Part shown: positions 1-11,476 of the stretch, piece after piece | How positions within the stretch are numbered: the first letter of the stretch is position 1 | Layout of the letters: every line of letters begins with the position of its first letter | Source of the DNA: Nocardioides soli | GTDB taxonomy: Bacteria > Actinomycetota > Actinomycetes > Propionibacteriales > Nocardioidaceae | NCBI RefSeq assembly: GCF_014191495.1 | Contig: NZ_JACHWR010000002.1 | Location: forward strand, 868,001 to 932,000 | DNA length: 64,000 nt | Direction: 5' to 3' | Made by a program: the position numbers and the translations under genes | Notes under the pieces: generated by a model | The model's input: the letters and a program-made list of their open reading frames with translations, nothing else | The model's database searches: none | Told to the model about the DNA's origin: nothing

Positions 1-2021
<2,021 letters not shown>

Positions 2022-2025
<4 letters not shown>

Positions 2026-3419
2026 GCGGCGGGCTGCCCGACCGGGCGTCGGTGGTCGTCGTCGGGGCCGGGTACGCCGGACTCACGACGGCGCTGACCC
2101 TCGCCGACGCGGGAGTCGACGTGGTCGTGCTCGAGGCCGCCGACCGGCCCGGCGGGCGGGTCTGGTCGGCACCGCACCCCCGCGCGCACGCGATCGACCA
2201 CGGTGGCCAGTGGGTGGGTCCCACGCAGACCCGGCTGCTGGCGCTCGCCGATCGCTTCGGCTGCCCCCGCTTCCCGACCCACGACGAGGGCGTGCACCTG
2301 GAGCTCTGGTCCGACGGCTCGATCCACGAGGGCACCTCCGCGCAGGACTCCACCGCCCCGGGGCACGCGGAGTACCGACAGGCCGTTGCGGAGCTGGAGG
2401 CCCTCGCCGCCCGGGTCGACCTCGACGACCCCGCGGCCACCCCGGACGCCGAGCGGCTGGACTCGACCACCGTCGCGTCCTGGTTGGCGACCGTGCCGGA
2501 GGCCGCCCGGCCGCGCCTCGCGCTGGCCGTCCAGGGCGTGTGGGCCGTCGAGCCGCGGGACCTCTCGCTGCTCCACCTGGCCTTCTACGTCGCCTCCGCG
2601 GGCGGCTGGGACCAGCTGATGCTCACCCGCGGCCACGCCCAGGACCAGCGGTTCGTCGACGGCGCCCAGGCGCCCGCGCTCGCCGTCGCCGCGCACCTCG
2701 GCCCGCGGGTGCACCTGGGCACGCCGGTGCGCGCCGTCCGCGGCGGCGGGCCCGCCGGCTACACGGTCGAGACCGACCGCGGGGCCGTGCGCGCCGACCG
2801 GGTCGTCGTCACCACGACGCCGCCGGCCGCTCGCGCCATCGCCTTCGACCCGCCGCTCCCGGCGGCCCGGCGGCGCTGGCTGGAGCGCAGCGTGATGGGC
2901 GACGTCGCCAAGATCCACCTCGTCTACGAGCGCCCGTTCTGGAGCGACGAGGGCCGCTCCGGCCAGGCGTCGCTGTTCACCGCCGACGACCTGCCGGGCG
3001 TGGTCTTCGACAACTCCCCGGCCGACGGCGCCTGCGGCGTACTCGTCGCCTTCGTGTACGGCGACCGGCTGCGCACCTGGGCGGCCCTCGACGACGAGCG
3101 GCGGCGCGCGTCGCTGCTCGGCACGCTCGGCCGGCTCTTCGGCGCCGAGGCCACTCGGCCGGTGGACCTGCTCGTCCAGGACTGGGTCGAGGACCCCTGG
3201 GCCGGGGGCGCGTACGCCGCCGTGCCGGCCCCGGGGGCGTGGGTCGAGTACGGCCACCGCGGGTGGCGCACTCCGCGGGCGGGCATCCACTGGGCCGGCA
3301 GCGAGACCTCCGGCGTGTGGCACGGCTACATCGACGGCGCGATCCGCTCCGGCGACCGCGCCGCCGCCGAGGTGCTCGACGCGCTCGGCGTACCGAACCG
3401 AGGACAGGAGGACCGCTGA
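2022..3419 (+). CDS. Flavin monoamine oxidase family protein
   Basis: 465-residue FAD-dependent amine oxidase that oxidises a primary or secondary amine to an aldehyde, with ammonia and H2O2 released. The N-terminal Rossmann motif is VVVVGAGYAGLTTALTLADA (about residues 11-30), followed by the LEAADRPGGRVWS arginine stretch and DHGGQWVGPTQ. Near the C-terminus IHWAGSETSGVWHGYIDGAI is the family's FAD-contacting end. No signal peptide, so cytoplasmic. It lies in the middle of the operon with ATGA and TGATG overlaps on its two sides, so its expression is probably coupled to the deacetylase-like and nitrilase-like genes. Substrate not predictable; polyamine or aromatic amine are both possible. 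Confidence 0.88.
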
Positions 3420-4393
3420 TGCGCGTCGCCGCCGTGCAGTACCCCTCCGTGTTCGGCGACCGCGAGGCCGGCGTCGAGCGCTGCGCCGAGCTGGTCGCCG
3501 AGGCGGCCGCCGCGGGGGCCGACCTGGTCGCGTTCCCCGAGACGTGGCTGGGCGGCTACCCCGCCTGGTGCTTCGGCGCGGCCACGTGGGACGACCCGCT
3601 GGGCCGCCGCCTGTACCGCCGGCTCCTCGAATCGAGCGTCCTCGTCGGCGGCGCCGACGACCAGCTAGGGCCGGTCCGGGAGGCGGCGCGCGAGGGATCC
3701 GTGGTGGTCGTGCTCGGGCTCAACGAGCTCGCCGGACCCGGCTCCGGGACGGTCTACAACAGCCAGGTCGTCATCGACTCCGACGGCACGATGGTCAACC
3801 ACCACCGCAAGCTGGTGCCGACGTCCACGGAGAAGAACGTGTGGGCCTTCGGCGACGCCGCCGGCCTGCGGGTCGTCGAGACCGCGGCCGGCCGGGTCGG
3901 CGGCCTGATCTGCTGGGAGCACTGGAACCCGCTGGCGCGCCAGGTCCTGCACGCCGGGCACGAGGACGTCCACGTCGCGTCGTGGCCGGACCTCGCCGAG
4001 GCGCACGAGCTCGCGAGCCGCACGTACGCGATCGAGGGTCGCTGCTATGTGGTGGTCGCTGCGAACATCGCGCGGACCGAGGACGTTCCCGAGGAGATGC
4101 GGGCCGCCTTCCGCCAGGGCCTCGCGCTCGGCGACGGCGCGCGCGAGGACGCCGCCGCCGACGTCCTCTTCGACGGCGGCTCGGGCGTCATCGGCCCCGA
4201 CGGCGCCTGGCTCGTCGGCCCGGTCCGCGAGCGTGCGGGCCTCGTCATCGCGGACATCGACCCCGCGACCCTGGGGGAGTGGCGCTTCGCCGCCGATGTC
4301 GCCGGGCACTACCAGCGCCCCGACCTTTTCCACCTCGCCGTCGACGCCACCCGGCGCCCCACCAGCGCGGTGTCCCGCAGCGAGCCCGGCTGA
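3419..4393 (+). CDS. Carbon-nitrogen hydrolase, nitrilase family
   Basis: 324-residue nitrilase-superfamily enzyme that hydrolyses a nitrile or amide C-N bond. The Glu-Lys-Cys triad is visible: Glu41 in FPETWLGGYP, Lys131 in HHRKLVPTSTEK and Cys165 in LICWEHWNPLAR. CWEHW and the GGYPAW segment are typical of true nitrilases rather than of amidases or NAD synthetase domains. The ATG at 3419 overlaps the preceding TGA (TGATG) and follows AGGAGG at 3407-3412. It is the last gene of the operon. With a nitronate oxidase and an amine oxidase beside it, an aldehyde-to-nitrile or nitro-to-nitrile route ending in a carboxylic acid is imaginable but unproven. Confidence 0.88.
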   Translation: MRVAAVQYPSVFGDREAGVERCAELVAEAAAAGADLVAFPETWLGGYPAWCFGAATWDDPLGRRLYRRLLESSVLVGGADDQLGPVREAAREGSVVVVLGLNELAGPGSGTVYNSQVVIDSDGTMVNHHRKLVPTSTEKNVWAFGDAAGLRVVETAAGRVGGLICWEHWNPLARQVLHAGHEDVHVASWPDLAEAHELASRTYAIEGRCYVVVAANIARTEDVPEEMRAAFRQGLALGDGAREDAAADVLFDGGSGVIGPDGAWLVGPVRERAGLVIADIDPATLGEWRFAADVAGHYQRPDLFHLAVDATRRPTSAVSRSEPG

Positions 4394-4767
4394 GCCACCC
4401 GGCCGATCGGGTCCTGGGTGGTTCGAGGCTCAGGCGCCAGGGCGCCTTCGCACCTCAACCACCGTCGTGGGGGCGTCGGTCCCCGGTGGTTGAGGTACGA
4501 GGGCGAGCCGGTCACGGTGGTTGAGGAAGGCGCGCTGGCGCCTGTCTCGAAACCACCGCGGTGGCGGCGCCTGTGGTGGCGGCTGCGGGTCGGCTTGCGG
4601 GGTTTCGAGACGGTTGCTAGCGCAACCTCCTCAACCACCGTCGTCGGGGGGCACGGTGGTTGAGGAAGGCGCGCTGGCGCCTGTCTCGAAACCACCATCC
4701 CCACACTGGGCTGGCCCGGGACAAAATCGCACGACATCGGTCGGGTGGCGGGGCAGAGTCTTCGGTG
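4394..4767. other. Intergenic region with palindromic repeats
   Basis: 374 bases without a credible gene. The first 300 are mostly the palindromic repeat cluster described separately. The last 70 bases lead into the MFS gene and are slightly richer in A and T (around GGACAAAATCGC at 4719-4730), which may hold its promoter. No clear Shine-Dalgarno sequence precedes the MFS start. Confidence 0.7.
4417..4696. repeat. Cluster of four intergenic palindromes (GGTGGTT...AACCACC)
   Basis: Four imperfect inverted repeats, each opening with GGTGGTT or GGTTTCGAG and closing with AACCACC, lie at 4417-4463, 4516-4557, 4601-4639 and 4655-4696. The copies at 4516 and 4655 are identical over 42 bases. Each can fold into a hairpin with a GC-rich centre such as GGCGCGCTGGCGCC. 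Related units recur at 13219-13540. The frames open across the repeats have no protein character. Resembles dispersed intergenic repeats of Nocardioides-type genomes (from memory, not searched). Confidence 0.85.
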
Positions 4768-6129
4768 ATGTCCGTTGCGATCCTGCGCCACGCACGCCCA
4801 CCGTCTCCGCTGGCGGGCCGGCTCGCCGTCCAGTCGCTCCTCTTCGCGCTCGGCGAGGGCACCTTCATGACCGGGTCGGCGGTGTTCTTCACCCAGATCG
4901 TGGGCCTCTCGGCGGCGCAGGTGGGCCTCGGCCTGACCCTCGCAGGCATCGCCGCCTTCCTGGCCGCGCTGCCGATGGGCAAGCTGGTCGACCGCTTCGG
5001 GCCGAAGAAGATGTGGGCGGTCAGCGCGACCGGGCAGGCCGCGATGTTCGCTGTGTGGCCGTTCATCACCGACTTCCAGGGGTACCTCCTGATGGCCGTC
5101 GGCATGGAGGTCATCGGTGCCCTCGGCGGCGCCGCGCACGGCGCGTACACCATCGACGTGCTGCCGGCTGACGAGCGGGTGAGGTCGCGCGCCTATATGT
5201 ACTCCGCGCTCAACGTGGGGTTCACCCTCGGCTCGCTGGTGGGCGGCATCGCGCTGGCCTTCCACTCCGACGACCTGCTCAGGGCGGTGCCGTGGTTCAC
5301 CGCGGCGGTCTTCCTGGTCAACGCGACCGCGATCAGCAGGCTGCCGAAGGCGTCGCACGACGAGCGCACGCCCGAGGAGCGGAAGGTCAAGATCCCCGGG
5401 CCGGGGCCGCTGCGCAACCCGGGGTGGCTGCTCACGACCTTCTTCACCGGCGTGTTCTGGACCAACCAGGTGCTGCTCAACATCGTGATCCCGCTGTGGC
5501 TGGTGGAGGAGACCGACGCCCCGCACGTGCTGCTGGCGTTCCTGTTCGGCACCAACACGGTGATGTGCATCTTCCTGCCGATGGCGGCGGCGCGTGGCGT
5601 CGAGGACGTGCCGACCGCACTGAAGGCGGTCCGGATCTCGTCCACGTTCTTCGTGGTCTCGTGCCTGATCACGCTGGCCACCCACGACACCGTCGGCTGG
5701 ACGACGATCGCACTGGTGTGGCTGGGACACGTCACGGTCACCGGCGCCGAGCTCTACCTCTCGGCCGCGAGCTGGGCGTTCGAGGCCGAGCTGATGGACC
5801 CGCGCCAACGCGGGGCCTACCAGGGGGCCTCCGAGCTGAGCGGCACCCTCGGCCGGGTGTGGGCCCCGGCGCTCTACACCTTCCTCGCGATGAGCTGGGG
5901 AGCAGCGGGCTGGCTGGTGATCGCCGGCATCATCGTGGTGGCCACGATCGCCATCCATCCCTCCACCCAGCTGGCGCGGCGCTTCCTCGAGCAGCACGTC
6001 CCCGCCGACGTGCTGGCCGACGCCCGGGCCTCGGCCCCGGACGCCGAGGAGGGGATCGCGATGGGGCCGCCCTCCCTCATCGACACCGACGAGCCGGTGG
6101 CCGGCCCGCCGACCGGCCCCGCTCACTGA
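4768..6129 (+). CDS. MFS transporter
   Basis: 453-residue major facilitator with about 12 hydrophobic segments. The hallmark loop between helices 2 and 3 reads GKLVDRFGPKK (about residue 70), and the N-terminal half has the drug-efflux-like helix GSAVFFTQIVGLSAAQVGLG. The C-terminal tail of about 50 residues is hydrophilic and acidic. The start at 4768 is the first ATG before the first helix; the upstream frame runs only through the repeat cluster. It stands alone between two repeat or terminator regions, so it is probably a single-gene unit. Direction and substrate cannot be told from sequence. Confidence 0.85.
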   Translation: MSVAILRHARPPSPLAGRLAVQSLLFALGEGTFMTGSAVFFTQIVGLSAAQVGLGLTLAGIAAFLAALPMGKLVDRFGPKKMWAVSATGQAAMFAVWPFITDFQGYLLMAVGMEVIGALGGAAHGAYTIDVLPADERVRSRAYMYSALNVGFTLGSLVGGIALAFHSDDLLRAVPWFTAAVFLVNATAISRLPKASHDERTPEERKVKIPGPGPLRNPGWLLTTFFTGVFWTNQVLLNIVIPLWLVEETDAPHVLLAFLFGTNTVMCIFLPMAAARGVEDVPTALKAVRISSTFFVVSCLITLATHDTVGWTTIALVWLGHVTVTGAELYLSAASWAFEAELMDPRQRGAYQGASELSGTLGRVWAPALYTFLAMSWGAAGWLVIAGIIVVATIAIHPSTQLARRFLEQHVPADVLADARASAPDAEEGIAMGPPSLIDTDEPVAGPPTGPAH

Positions 6130-6155
6130 TCGGTCAAGGACGAGCCACCGGCCGG

Positions 6156-6178
6156 CTGCGGACGGATCCCGTCCGCAG
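6156..6178 (+). terminator. Hairpin terminator after the MFS gene
   Basis: Perfect 10-base inverted repeat CTGCGGACGG / CCGTCCGCAG with a three-base loop, 27 bases after the MFS stop codon. No T-run follows, as is common for actinobacterial terminators. Confidence 0.7.
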
Positions 6179-6373
6179 ACCGTGGCGTCATGTGCTAACC
6201 GTTACAGCCATATGAGTCAATCTCAAACTGGAATACGTGTTACGGCGAGTGGCGACTCTCGGCACCGGCGGTACGTGGCGCTGTCGCAGGAGTGATGGCG
6301 AAGCTCGGAGGACCCATCCGGCGCGGCCCCTTGCGAATCACTCGTTACGCCACTACTTTTGTCCAGCCATCCT

Positions 6374-6385
6374 GTAACAAAAAGT
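6374..6385. promoter_or_regulatory. Possible operator GTAACAAAAAGT
   Basis: This 12-mer differs at two positions from GTAACAGGAAGT at 14490-14501, just upstream of the rpiR-type gene. It sits 49 bases before the amidohydrolase start. The shared word is the only sequence link suggesting that the RpiR regulator may also act on this operon. Confidence 0.3.
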
Positions 6386-6433
6386 ACAAGACGGCGTGAG
6401 ACCCCTGAAGTCGGCAGAGTGAGGATTCAGTTC

Positions 6434-7567
6434 ATGAGCGACATCGCCGCGTACGTCGACGGCCTCGGTCTCGTCGACCATCACTGCCACGGCGTGGTGT
6501 CGGCCGACCTGGACCTGGCCGGGTTCGAGGGCCTCGCCACCGAGTCCTCCTGGCCGTCGCCGTTCGGCGGGTCGAACTTCGACACGCCGTTCGGGGTGGC
6601 CGTGCGCGCCCTGTGCGCACCCCTCCTCGACCTGCCCAAGCACAGCTCCGGTGCGGCGTACGTCGCCCGTCGGTCGGAGCTCGGTCCCGAGGAGGTCAAC
6701 CGGCGGCTGCTCGGGGCGACCGGCATCGACACCTACATCATCGAGACCGGCGTCGGCGGCTCCGAGCTGCTCGGCGCCGCGGAGATCGGAGCGGCGACGG
6801 GCGCCGCCCACCGCGAGGTGCACCGGCTCGAGGTGATCGCCGAGCGCCTGCTCGAGCAGGTCGGCGGCGGGGACGAGTTCGTCACCCGGCTCACCGACCG
6901 CCTCGACGAGTCCGCCGCGGTCGCCGTCGGCTTCAAGTCGGTCGTCGCCTACCGGCACGGCCTCGACTTCGACCCGGCCCGGCCCGGCCTCGCCGACGTC
7001 CGCCGCGCGGCGGACGCCGTAGTCGCTCGCCGTACGGACGGCGCGCGGGTCCGCCTCACCGACGAGACGATCATCCGGCACCTGCTGTGGGAGGCCGTCG
7101 ATCGCCGGCGGCCGCTCCAGTTCCACGTCGGCTACGGCGACTCCGACATCGACCTGTACCGCTGCGACCCCTCGCGGATGACGGAGTTCATCCGGCGCAC
7201 CGTCGGCACCGGAACGGCGATCACACTGCTGCACTGCTACCCGTTCCAGCGGGAGGCGGCCTTCCTCGCCCAGGTCTATCCGCACGTCTACCTCGACACG
7301 GGGGCGGCGGTGAACTACACCGGCTTCGGCTCGGCGCAGGTGGTCCGCGAGTCCCTCGAGCTCGCGCCGTTCAACAAGGTCCTCTTCTCGACCGATGCCT
7401 ACGGACTCCCCGAGCTCTACCTGTGCGGCTCGCTGCTCTGGCGCCGCGCCGTGACCCGGATCTTCTCCGCGTGGGTCGACGCCGACGAGATGGGCGCCGG
7501 CGACGCCGTCCGCTACCTCGACCTGATCGCCTCCGGCAACGCCCAGAACGTCTACGCCGATGTCTGA
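6434..7567 (+). CDS. Amidohydrolase related to the FluG N-terminal domain
   Basis: 377-residue metal-dependent amidohydrolase (TIM-barrel). The metal-binding start LGLVDHHCHG is at about residue 15. The later strands LHCYPFQREAAF and VLFSTDAYGLPELY carry the histidine and aspartate usual for the last ligands. This form is known as the N-terminal half of FluG-type proteins, where it is joined to a glutamine-synthetase domain; here the synthetase-like gene is two genes downstream. The ATG at 6434 with GAGG 9-12 bases upstream is preferred over an in-frame TTG at 6359. It overlaps the next gene by eight bases. Likely role (inference): hydrolysis of a gamma-glutamyl amide or related amide. Confidence 0.8.
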   Translation: MSDIAAYVDGLGLVDHHCHGVVSADLDLAGFEGLATESSWPSPFGGSNFDTPFGVAVRALCAPLLDLPKHSSGAAYVARRSELGPEEVNRRLLGATGIDTYIIETGVGGSELLGAAEIGAATGAAHREVHRLEVIAERLLEQVGGGDEFVTRLTDRLDESAAVAVGFKSVVAYRHGLDFDPARPGLADVRRAADAVVARRTDGARVRLTDETIIRHLLWEAVDRRRPLQFHVGYGDSDIDLYRCDPSRMTEFIRRTVGTGTAITLLHCYPFQREAAFLAQVYPHVYLDTGAAVNYTGFGSAQVVRESLELAPFNKVLFSTDAYGLPELYLCGSLLWRRAVTRIFSAWVDADEMGAGDAVRYLDLIASGNAQNVYADV

Positions 7568-8771
7568 CATCCGCTCCCGCCACCACCTGTTCGACGCGGC
7601 CCTGGAGACCATCCTCCCGAGCGCCGTCGAGCTGCGGCACGTGATCCATCGGGACCCGCGCGTCGGCGGCAAGGAGGACGAGATCGCCGAGCTGTTGGCC
7701 CAGCGCCTCGGCATGCCGCAGCAGCCGTCGATCGCCGACGGCCGCATCCTCCGGTTCGGCCCGCGCGGCGGCCAGGCGGTGGCGCTGCGCGCCGAGCTCG
7801 ACGCGCTCCCGATCACCGAGGCCACCGGGGTGCCGTGGGCGTCCACGAACGGCGCGATGCATGCGTGCGGTCACGACGTCCACATGGCCGCGCTGTACGC
7901 CGCGGTCTGGTCGATCCGCACCACCATGCCCGACGTACCGGTCGTCGCCCTGCTCCAACCGCGCGAGGAGACCTACCCCTGCGGCGCGGTCGACATGCTG
8001 GCCGCCGAGGAGTGGCGGACCGCGGAGATCGGCGCCGTGATCGGCGCGCACCTGCAGCCCCGCATCGCGCACGGGACCACCTCGGCGGCATCGGGCCCGG
8101 TCAACGCGGCGTCCGACGAGTTCGAGATCGTCATCTCCGGCGTGGGCGGCCACGCGGCCTACCCCCACACGGTCGAGGACTCGGTGCTCGCCGCGGCCGC
8201 GGTGATCACCGCACTGCAGCAGATCGTCTCCCGGCGTACCGACCCGATGCAGCCCGCCGTCGTCTCCATCGGCCTGATCCAGGGCGGACAGTCGGCGAAC
8301 GTCATCCCGAACGATGTGCGCATCCTCGGCACCATCCGGACCTTCGACTCCGGCCATCGGGTGCAGGTCGAGCGCGACGTCGAGTCGATCTCGCAGAACG
8401 TCGCCGCCGGCTACGGCTGTACGGCGAGCTTCACCATCACCCGCGGGGAGCCGGTGCTGACCAACGATCCCGCGATCGTCGAGGTCATGCGGCCGCTGCT
8501 CGAGGGCCACCGGCTCACCGTCGGCCAGGACCTCCGCTCGTGCGGCGCCGACGACTTCGCCTACTACAGCGACGTCCTGCCCTCGGTCATGGCCTTCGTC
8601 GGCACCGGCGACGGCTCCCCGACCTCCCCGGGGCTCCACAGCCCCAAGTTCCTCCCACCCGACGAGGCCATCGAGGACGTCGCGCGGGTCCTGCTCGCCG
8701 GTTTCGTCGCCGCCGAGCACGTGTTGAGCCAGCGTTCATCGGGGTCTCTCGCCGAATGGAGCATGTCGTGA
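7560..8771 (+). CDS. M20 family metallopeptidase / amidohydrolase
   Basis: 403-residue enzyme of the M20 (IAA-amino-acid hydrolase, N-acyl-amino-acid hydrolase) family, which cleaves N-acyl or peptide-like bonds with two metal ions. Seen: MHACGHDVHM with His101, Cys103 and His105, the REET stretch supplying the catalytic glutamates, GAHLQPRIAHGT, and the dimerisation-domain motif GVGGHAAYPH. The ATG overlaps the end of the amidohydrolase gene and its stop overlaps the next GTG, so the three genes are translationally coupled. It may split the final gamma-glutamyl or acyl product of this pathway (inference); the exact substrate is unknown. Confidence 0.87.
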   Translation: MSDIRSRHHLFDAALETILPSAVELRHVIHRDPRVGGKEDEIAELLAQRLGMPQQPSIADGRILRFGPRGGQAVALRAELDALPITEATGVPWASTNGAMHACGHDVHMAALYAAVWSIRTTMPDVPVVALLQPREETYPCGAVDMLAAEEWRTAEIGAVIGAHLQPRIAHGTTSAASGPVNAASDEFEIVISGVGGHAAYPHTVEDSVLAAAAVITALQQIVSRRTDPMQPAVVSIGLIQGGQSANVIPNDVRILGTIRTFDSGHRVQVERDVESISQNVAAGYGCTASFTITRGEPVLTNDPAIVEVMRPLLEGHRLTVGQDLRSCGADDFAYYSDVLPSVMAFVGTGDGSPTSPGLHSPKFLPPDEAIEDVARVLLAGFVAAEHVLSQRSSGSLAEWSMS

Positions 8772-10078
8772 ACCCACCGTCCAGCAACCTCCTCGTCACC
8801 ATCGTCGACAACGCCGGCGTGACCCGGGCCAAGATGGTGCCCCCCGCGCGGGTCGACAGCATCGCGCGCAAGGGCATGGGGCTCTCGCCCGCCTTCGCCG
8901 GCATGTGCGTCGACGACCACGTGATCCCGCTCCGGCCGGACATGGCCGTCGGTGACATGCGGCTGGTCCCCGACCTGGCCGCGCGCCGGCGGATCTCCCC
9001 GACGCTCGACTGGGCGCCCGTGAACCAGCTCGACCAGAGCCTCGAGCCGATGGCGACCTGTCCGCGTTCGGCGGCGCAGCGACTCCAGGACGACGCGGCC
9101 GCTCGTGGCTACGAGTACAAGATGGCCTTCGAGTTCGAGTTCACCCTCTTCGAGGGAGACGGGGGAGACGAGGCGGTGCTGGCGCACCGCGGCCCCGGCT
9201 ACGGGCTGACGCCGTTCCTCCAGCTCGAGCCGTTCATCCTCGAGCTCGCCGACGCCCTGGCGGACGCCGGCATCGAGGTCGAGCAGATCCATCCTGAGTA
9301 CGGCCAGGGACAGGTGGAGGTCTCGATCGGGCCGACCGACCCGGTCACCGCCGCCGACAACTCGGTCGTCACCCGGATCGTGGCCTCCCGAACCGCGCTG
9401 CGACACGGCCTGCGCGCGTCGTTCGCGCCGATCACGGCGGCCAACGGCATCGGCAACGGCGCGCACCTGCACGTGTCGGCGATGCACCAGGGCAGCAACG
9501 TGTTCACCGACGGGGACCGCACCTGCGGCATGACCGAGGCGGGCCTGGCCATGGTCTCCGCGCTCGCTCGGACCCTGCCGGACACCGTTGCGCTGTTCGC
9601 GCCCAGCGTCCTGAGCACCGACCGCCTCCTGCCCGGCATGTGGAGCGGCGCCTGGGTGTGCTGGGGACCGGAGAACCGGGAGGCCGGAATCCGGTTCATC
9701 AAGGGCACCGTCGGGCACGGCCAGTCCGCCGCCAACTGCGAGGTCAAGGTCATCGAGCCGGCCGCCAACCCCTACCTCGTCGTCGCCGCCGTGATGGCGA
9801 CGACGCAGGACGCGATCTCCAGCGAGGCGCCGATCCTCGACCCGATCGACACCGACCCCGCCTCCCTGACCGACGACGAGTGCACCCGGCTCGGCGTCGG
9901 CCGGCTGCCCGGCTCCCTCGCCGAGAGCCTCGACCGCCTCGAGTCCAACGCCGTGCTCCGCAAGGCGCTCGGCGACGAGCTCATCGACTCGTTCGTGGGC
10001 GTGCATCGCTACGAGGACGACACCTACGGCGCTCGTGGTCTCGAGGAGCGCATCGACCTGCTCCGTTGGAGGTACTGA
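8768..10078 (+). CDS. Glutamine synthetase-like protein (probable gamma-glutamyl-amine ligase)
   Basis: 436-residue member of the glutamine synthetase family, the group that includes PuuA-, IpuC- and FluG-type ligases joining glutamate to an organic amine using ATP. Motifs seen: FEFEFTLF and EYGQGQVEVS (metal-binding glutamates), NGAHLHVS (histidine), NREAGIRF, and EPAANPYL at the C-terminal lobe. The GTG at 8768 was chosen because it forms a GTGA overlap with the M20 stop and has TGGAG about six bases ahead; an ATG at 8756 would add four residues. It lies between two hydrolases and a flavin oxidase, which fits amine glutamylation better than ammonia assimilation. Confidence 0.85.
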   Translation: MNPPSSNLLVTIVDNAGVTRAKMVPPARVDSIARKGMGLSPAFAGMCVDDHVIPLRPDMAVGDMRLVPDLAARRRISPTLDWAPVNQLDQSLEPMATCPRSAAQRLQDDAAARGYEYKMAFEFEFTLFEGDGGDEAVLAHRGPGYGLTPFLQLEPFILELADALADAGIEVEQIHPEYGQGQVEVSIGPTDPVTAADNSVVTRIVASRTALRHGLRASFAPITAANGIGNGAHLHVSAMHQGSNVFTDGDRTCGMTEAGLAMVSALARTLPDTVALFAPSVLSTDRLLPGMWSGAWVCWGPENREAGIRFIKGTVGHGQSAANCEVKVIEPAANPYLVVAAVMATTQDAISSEAPILDPIDTDPASLTDDECTRLGVGRLPGSLAESLDRLESNAVLRKALGDELIDSFVGVHRYEDDTYGARGLEERIDLLRWRY

Positions 10079-10082
10079 CGAC

Positions 10083-11474
10083 ATGCCCACTGCCAAGCAC
10101 CGGTCGCTGTGGCTGCAGGAGGCCGGCACCGGCCCCGCCACCGACCGCCTCGTCGGCAACCGCACGACCGACATCGCCATCATCGGCGGCGGGTACGTCG
10201 GGCTGTGGACCGCACTGCGGATCAAGGCCGTGGACCCCGGCGTCGACGTGACCGTCCTCGAGGCCGACGTCTGCGGCGGCGGCGCCTCCGGCCGCAACGG
10301 CGGCTTCGTGCTGTCCTGGTGGCCCAAGTTCTCCTCGCTCGTCGCGCTGTTCGGCAAGGAGGAGGCGCTCCGCCTGGCCCGCGCCTCCGAGGACGCCATC
10401 GACGAGATCGGCGACTTCTGCCGCGCCCACGCACCCGAGGCCGAGTTCCGGCGCAGCGGCTGGCTCTGGACCGCCACCGCGCCGGCGCACGACGACTCCT
10501 GGCGAGACGTCGTCCGGCTGGCGGACGACGCCCAGCCCGGTGCGTTCCGGCCGCTGACACCGGCCGAGGTCGCCCGGCAGTCGGGCAGCCCGACCCACCT
10601 CTCCGGCGTACTGGAGGCCTCGGGCGCGATCGTGCACCCGGGTCACCTGGTGCGGGCGATGCGGGAGCGCGCGCTCGAGCTCGGTGTCACGATCCACGAG
10701 AACACCAAGGTCCGGAAGCTCGGCCGTCGCGGCCGGCCCGTGGTGCGCACCGACCAGGGCAGCGTCACGGCCGAGAAGGTCGTGGTGGCCACCAATGCGT
10801 GGGCCGCCGGCCTGCGCGAGCTGCACACGCGCCTGTTCGTGATCTCCAGCGACATCGTGGCGACCGCGCCGATCCCGGACGAGCTCGACGAGATCGGCTG
10901 GCGCGAGGGCCCCGCGATCACCGACTCCCAGACGCTCGTCTGCTACTACCGGACGACCGAGTCGGGCCGGGTCGTGTTCGGCAAGGGCGGCTGGGCCATC
11001 GGCATCGGCGGCTACCTGCCGCCGGCCATGGAGCGGCACTCCGGCCGCGCCGGGATGGTCACCCGCGACTTCCACCGCTACTACCCGATGCTGCGGCAGG
11101 CGCCGATCACCCACGACTGGGCCGGGCCGATCGACCGCACCTACAACAGCCTCCCGATCATCGACTGGCTCAACCGGGAGAAGACGATCGCCGTCGGCGT
11201 CGGCTGGTCGGGCAACGGCGTCGGGCCCAGCGTCGTCGGCGGCAAGATGCTCGCCTCGATGGTGCTCGGGCGCGACGACGAGTGGAGCAACGCCGGCCTG
11301 GTGTCCGCCCCGGCGAAGCACTTCCCACCCGACCCGATCCGGTACGTCGGAGCGCACCTGGTTCGCGAGGCGATCGTCCGCAAGGAGCGTGCCGAGGCCC
11401 TGGGCATCGAGCCGGGGCGGATCTCGACGGCGCTGAGCGCGCTCGCGCCGTCGGGCCTGGAGGACAAGGCCTGA
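10083..11474 (+). CDS. FAD-dependent oxidoreductase, DAO family (PuuB-like)
   Basis: 463-residue D-amino-acid-oxidase-fold flavoenzyme. The FAD motif DIAIIGGGYVGLWTALRIK is near residue 30, followed by the GGGASGRNGGF segment typical of gamma-glutamylputrescine oxidase and related glycine-oxidase enzymes. ITHDWAGPIDRTYNSLPIID and VGVGWSGNGVGPS form the C-terminal substrate and FAD region. GGAGG at 10068-10072 precedes the ATG by ten bases. Placed directly after the ligase, it would oxidise the free end of a gamma-glutamyl amine to an aldehyde (inference from Puu-pathway logic). Cytoplasmic; no signal peptide. Confidence 0.87.
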   Translation: MPTAKHRSLWLQEAGTGPATDRLVGNRTTDIAIIGGGYVGLWTALRIKAVDPGVDVTVLEADVCGGGASGRNGGFVLSWWPKFSSLVALFGKEEALRLARASEDAIDEIGDFCRAHAPEAEFRRSGWLWTATAPAHDDSWRDVVRLADDAQPGAFRPLTPAEVARQSGSPTHLSGVLEASGAIVHPGHLVRAMRERALELGVTIHENTKVRKLGRRGRPVVRTDQGSVTAEKVVVATNAWAAGLRELHTRLFVISSDIVATAPIPDELDEIGWREGPAITDSQTLVCYYRTTESGRVVFGKGGWAIGIGGYLPPAMERHSGRAGMVTRDFHRYYPMLRQAPITHDWAGPIDRTYNSLPIIDWLNREKTIAVGVGWSGNGVGPSVVGGKMLASMVLGRDDEWSNAGLVSAPAKHFPPDPIRYVGAHLVREAIVRKERAEALGIEPGRISTALSALAPSGLEDKA

Positions 11475-11476
11475 CC

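Larger units (their letters stand above)
6130..6433. other. Intergenic region: terminator and promoter area
   Basis: 304 bases without a gene. It begins with a strong hairpin (6156-6178). Further on it is unusually AT-rich for this genome (6195-6235 and 6350-6390), with repeated GTTAC/GTAAC words at about 6200, 6239, 6344 and 6374. These would suit operator half-sites or the promoter of the operon starting at 6434. Confidence 0.6.

Noticed and set aside
4417..4696. Insertion sequence or MITE with target duplication
   Set aside because: No transposase, no clear target-site duplication and several overlapping copies; better described as dispersed palindromic repeats.
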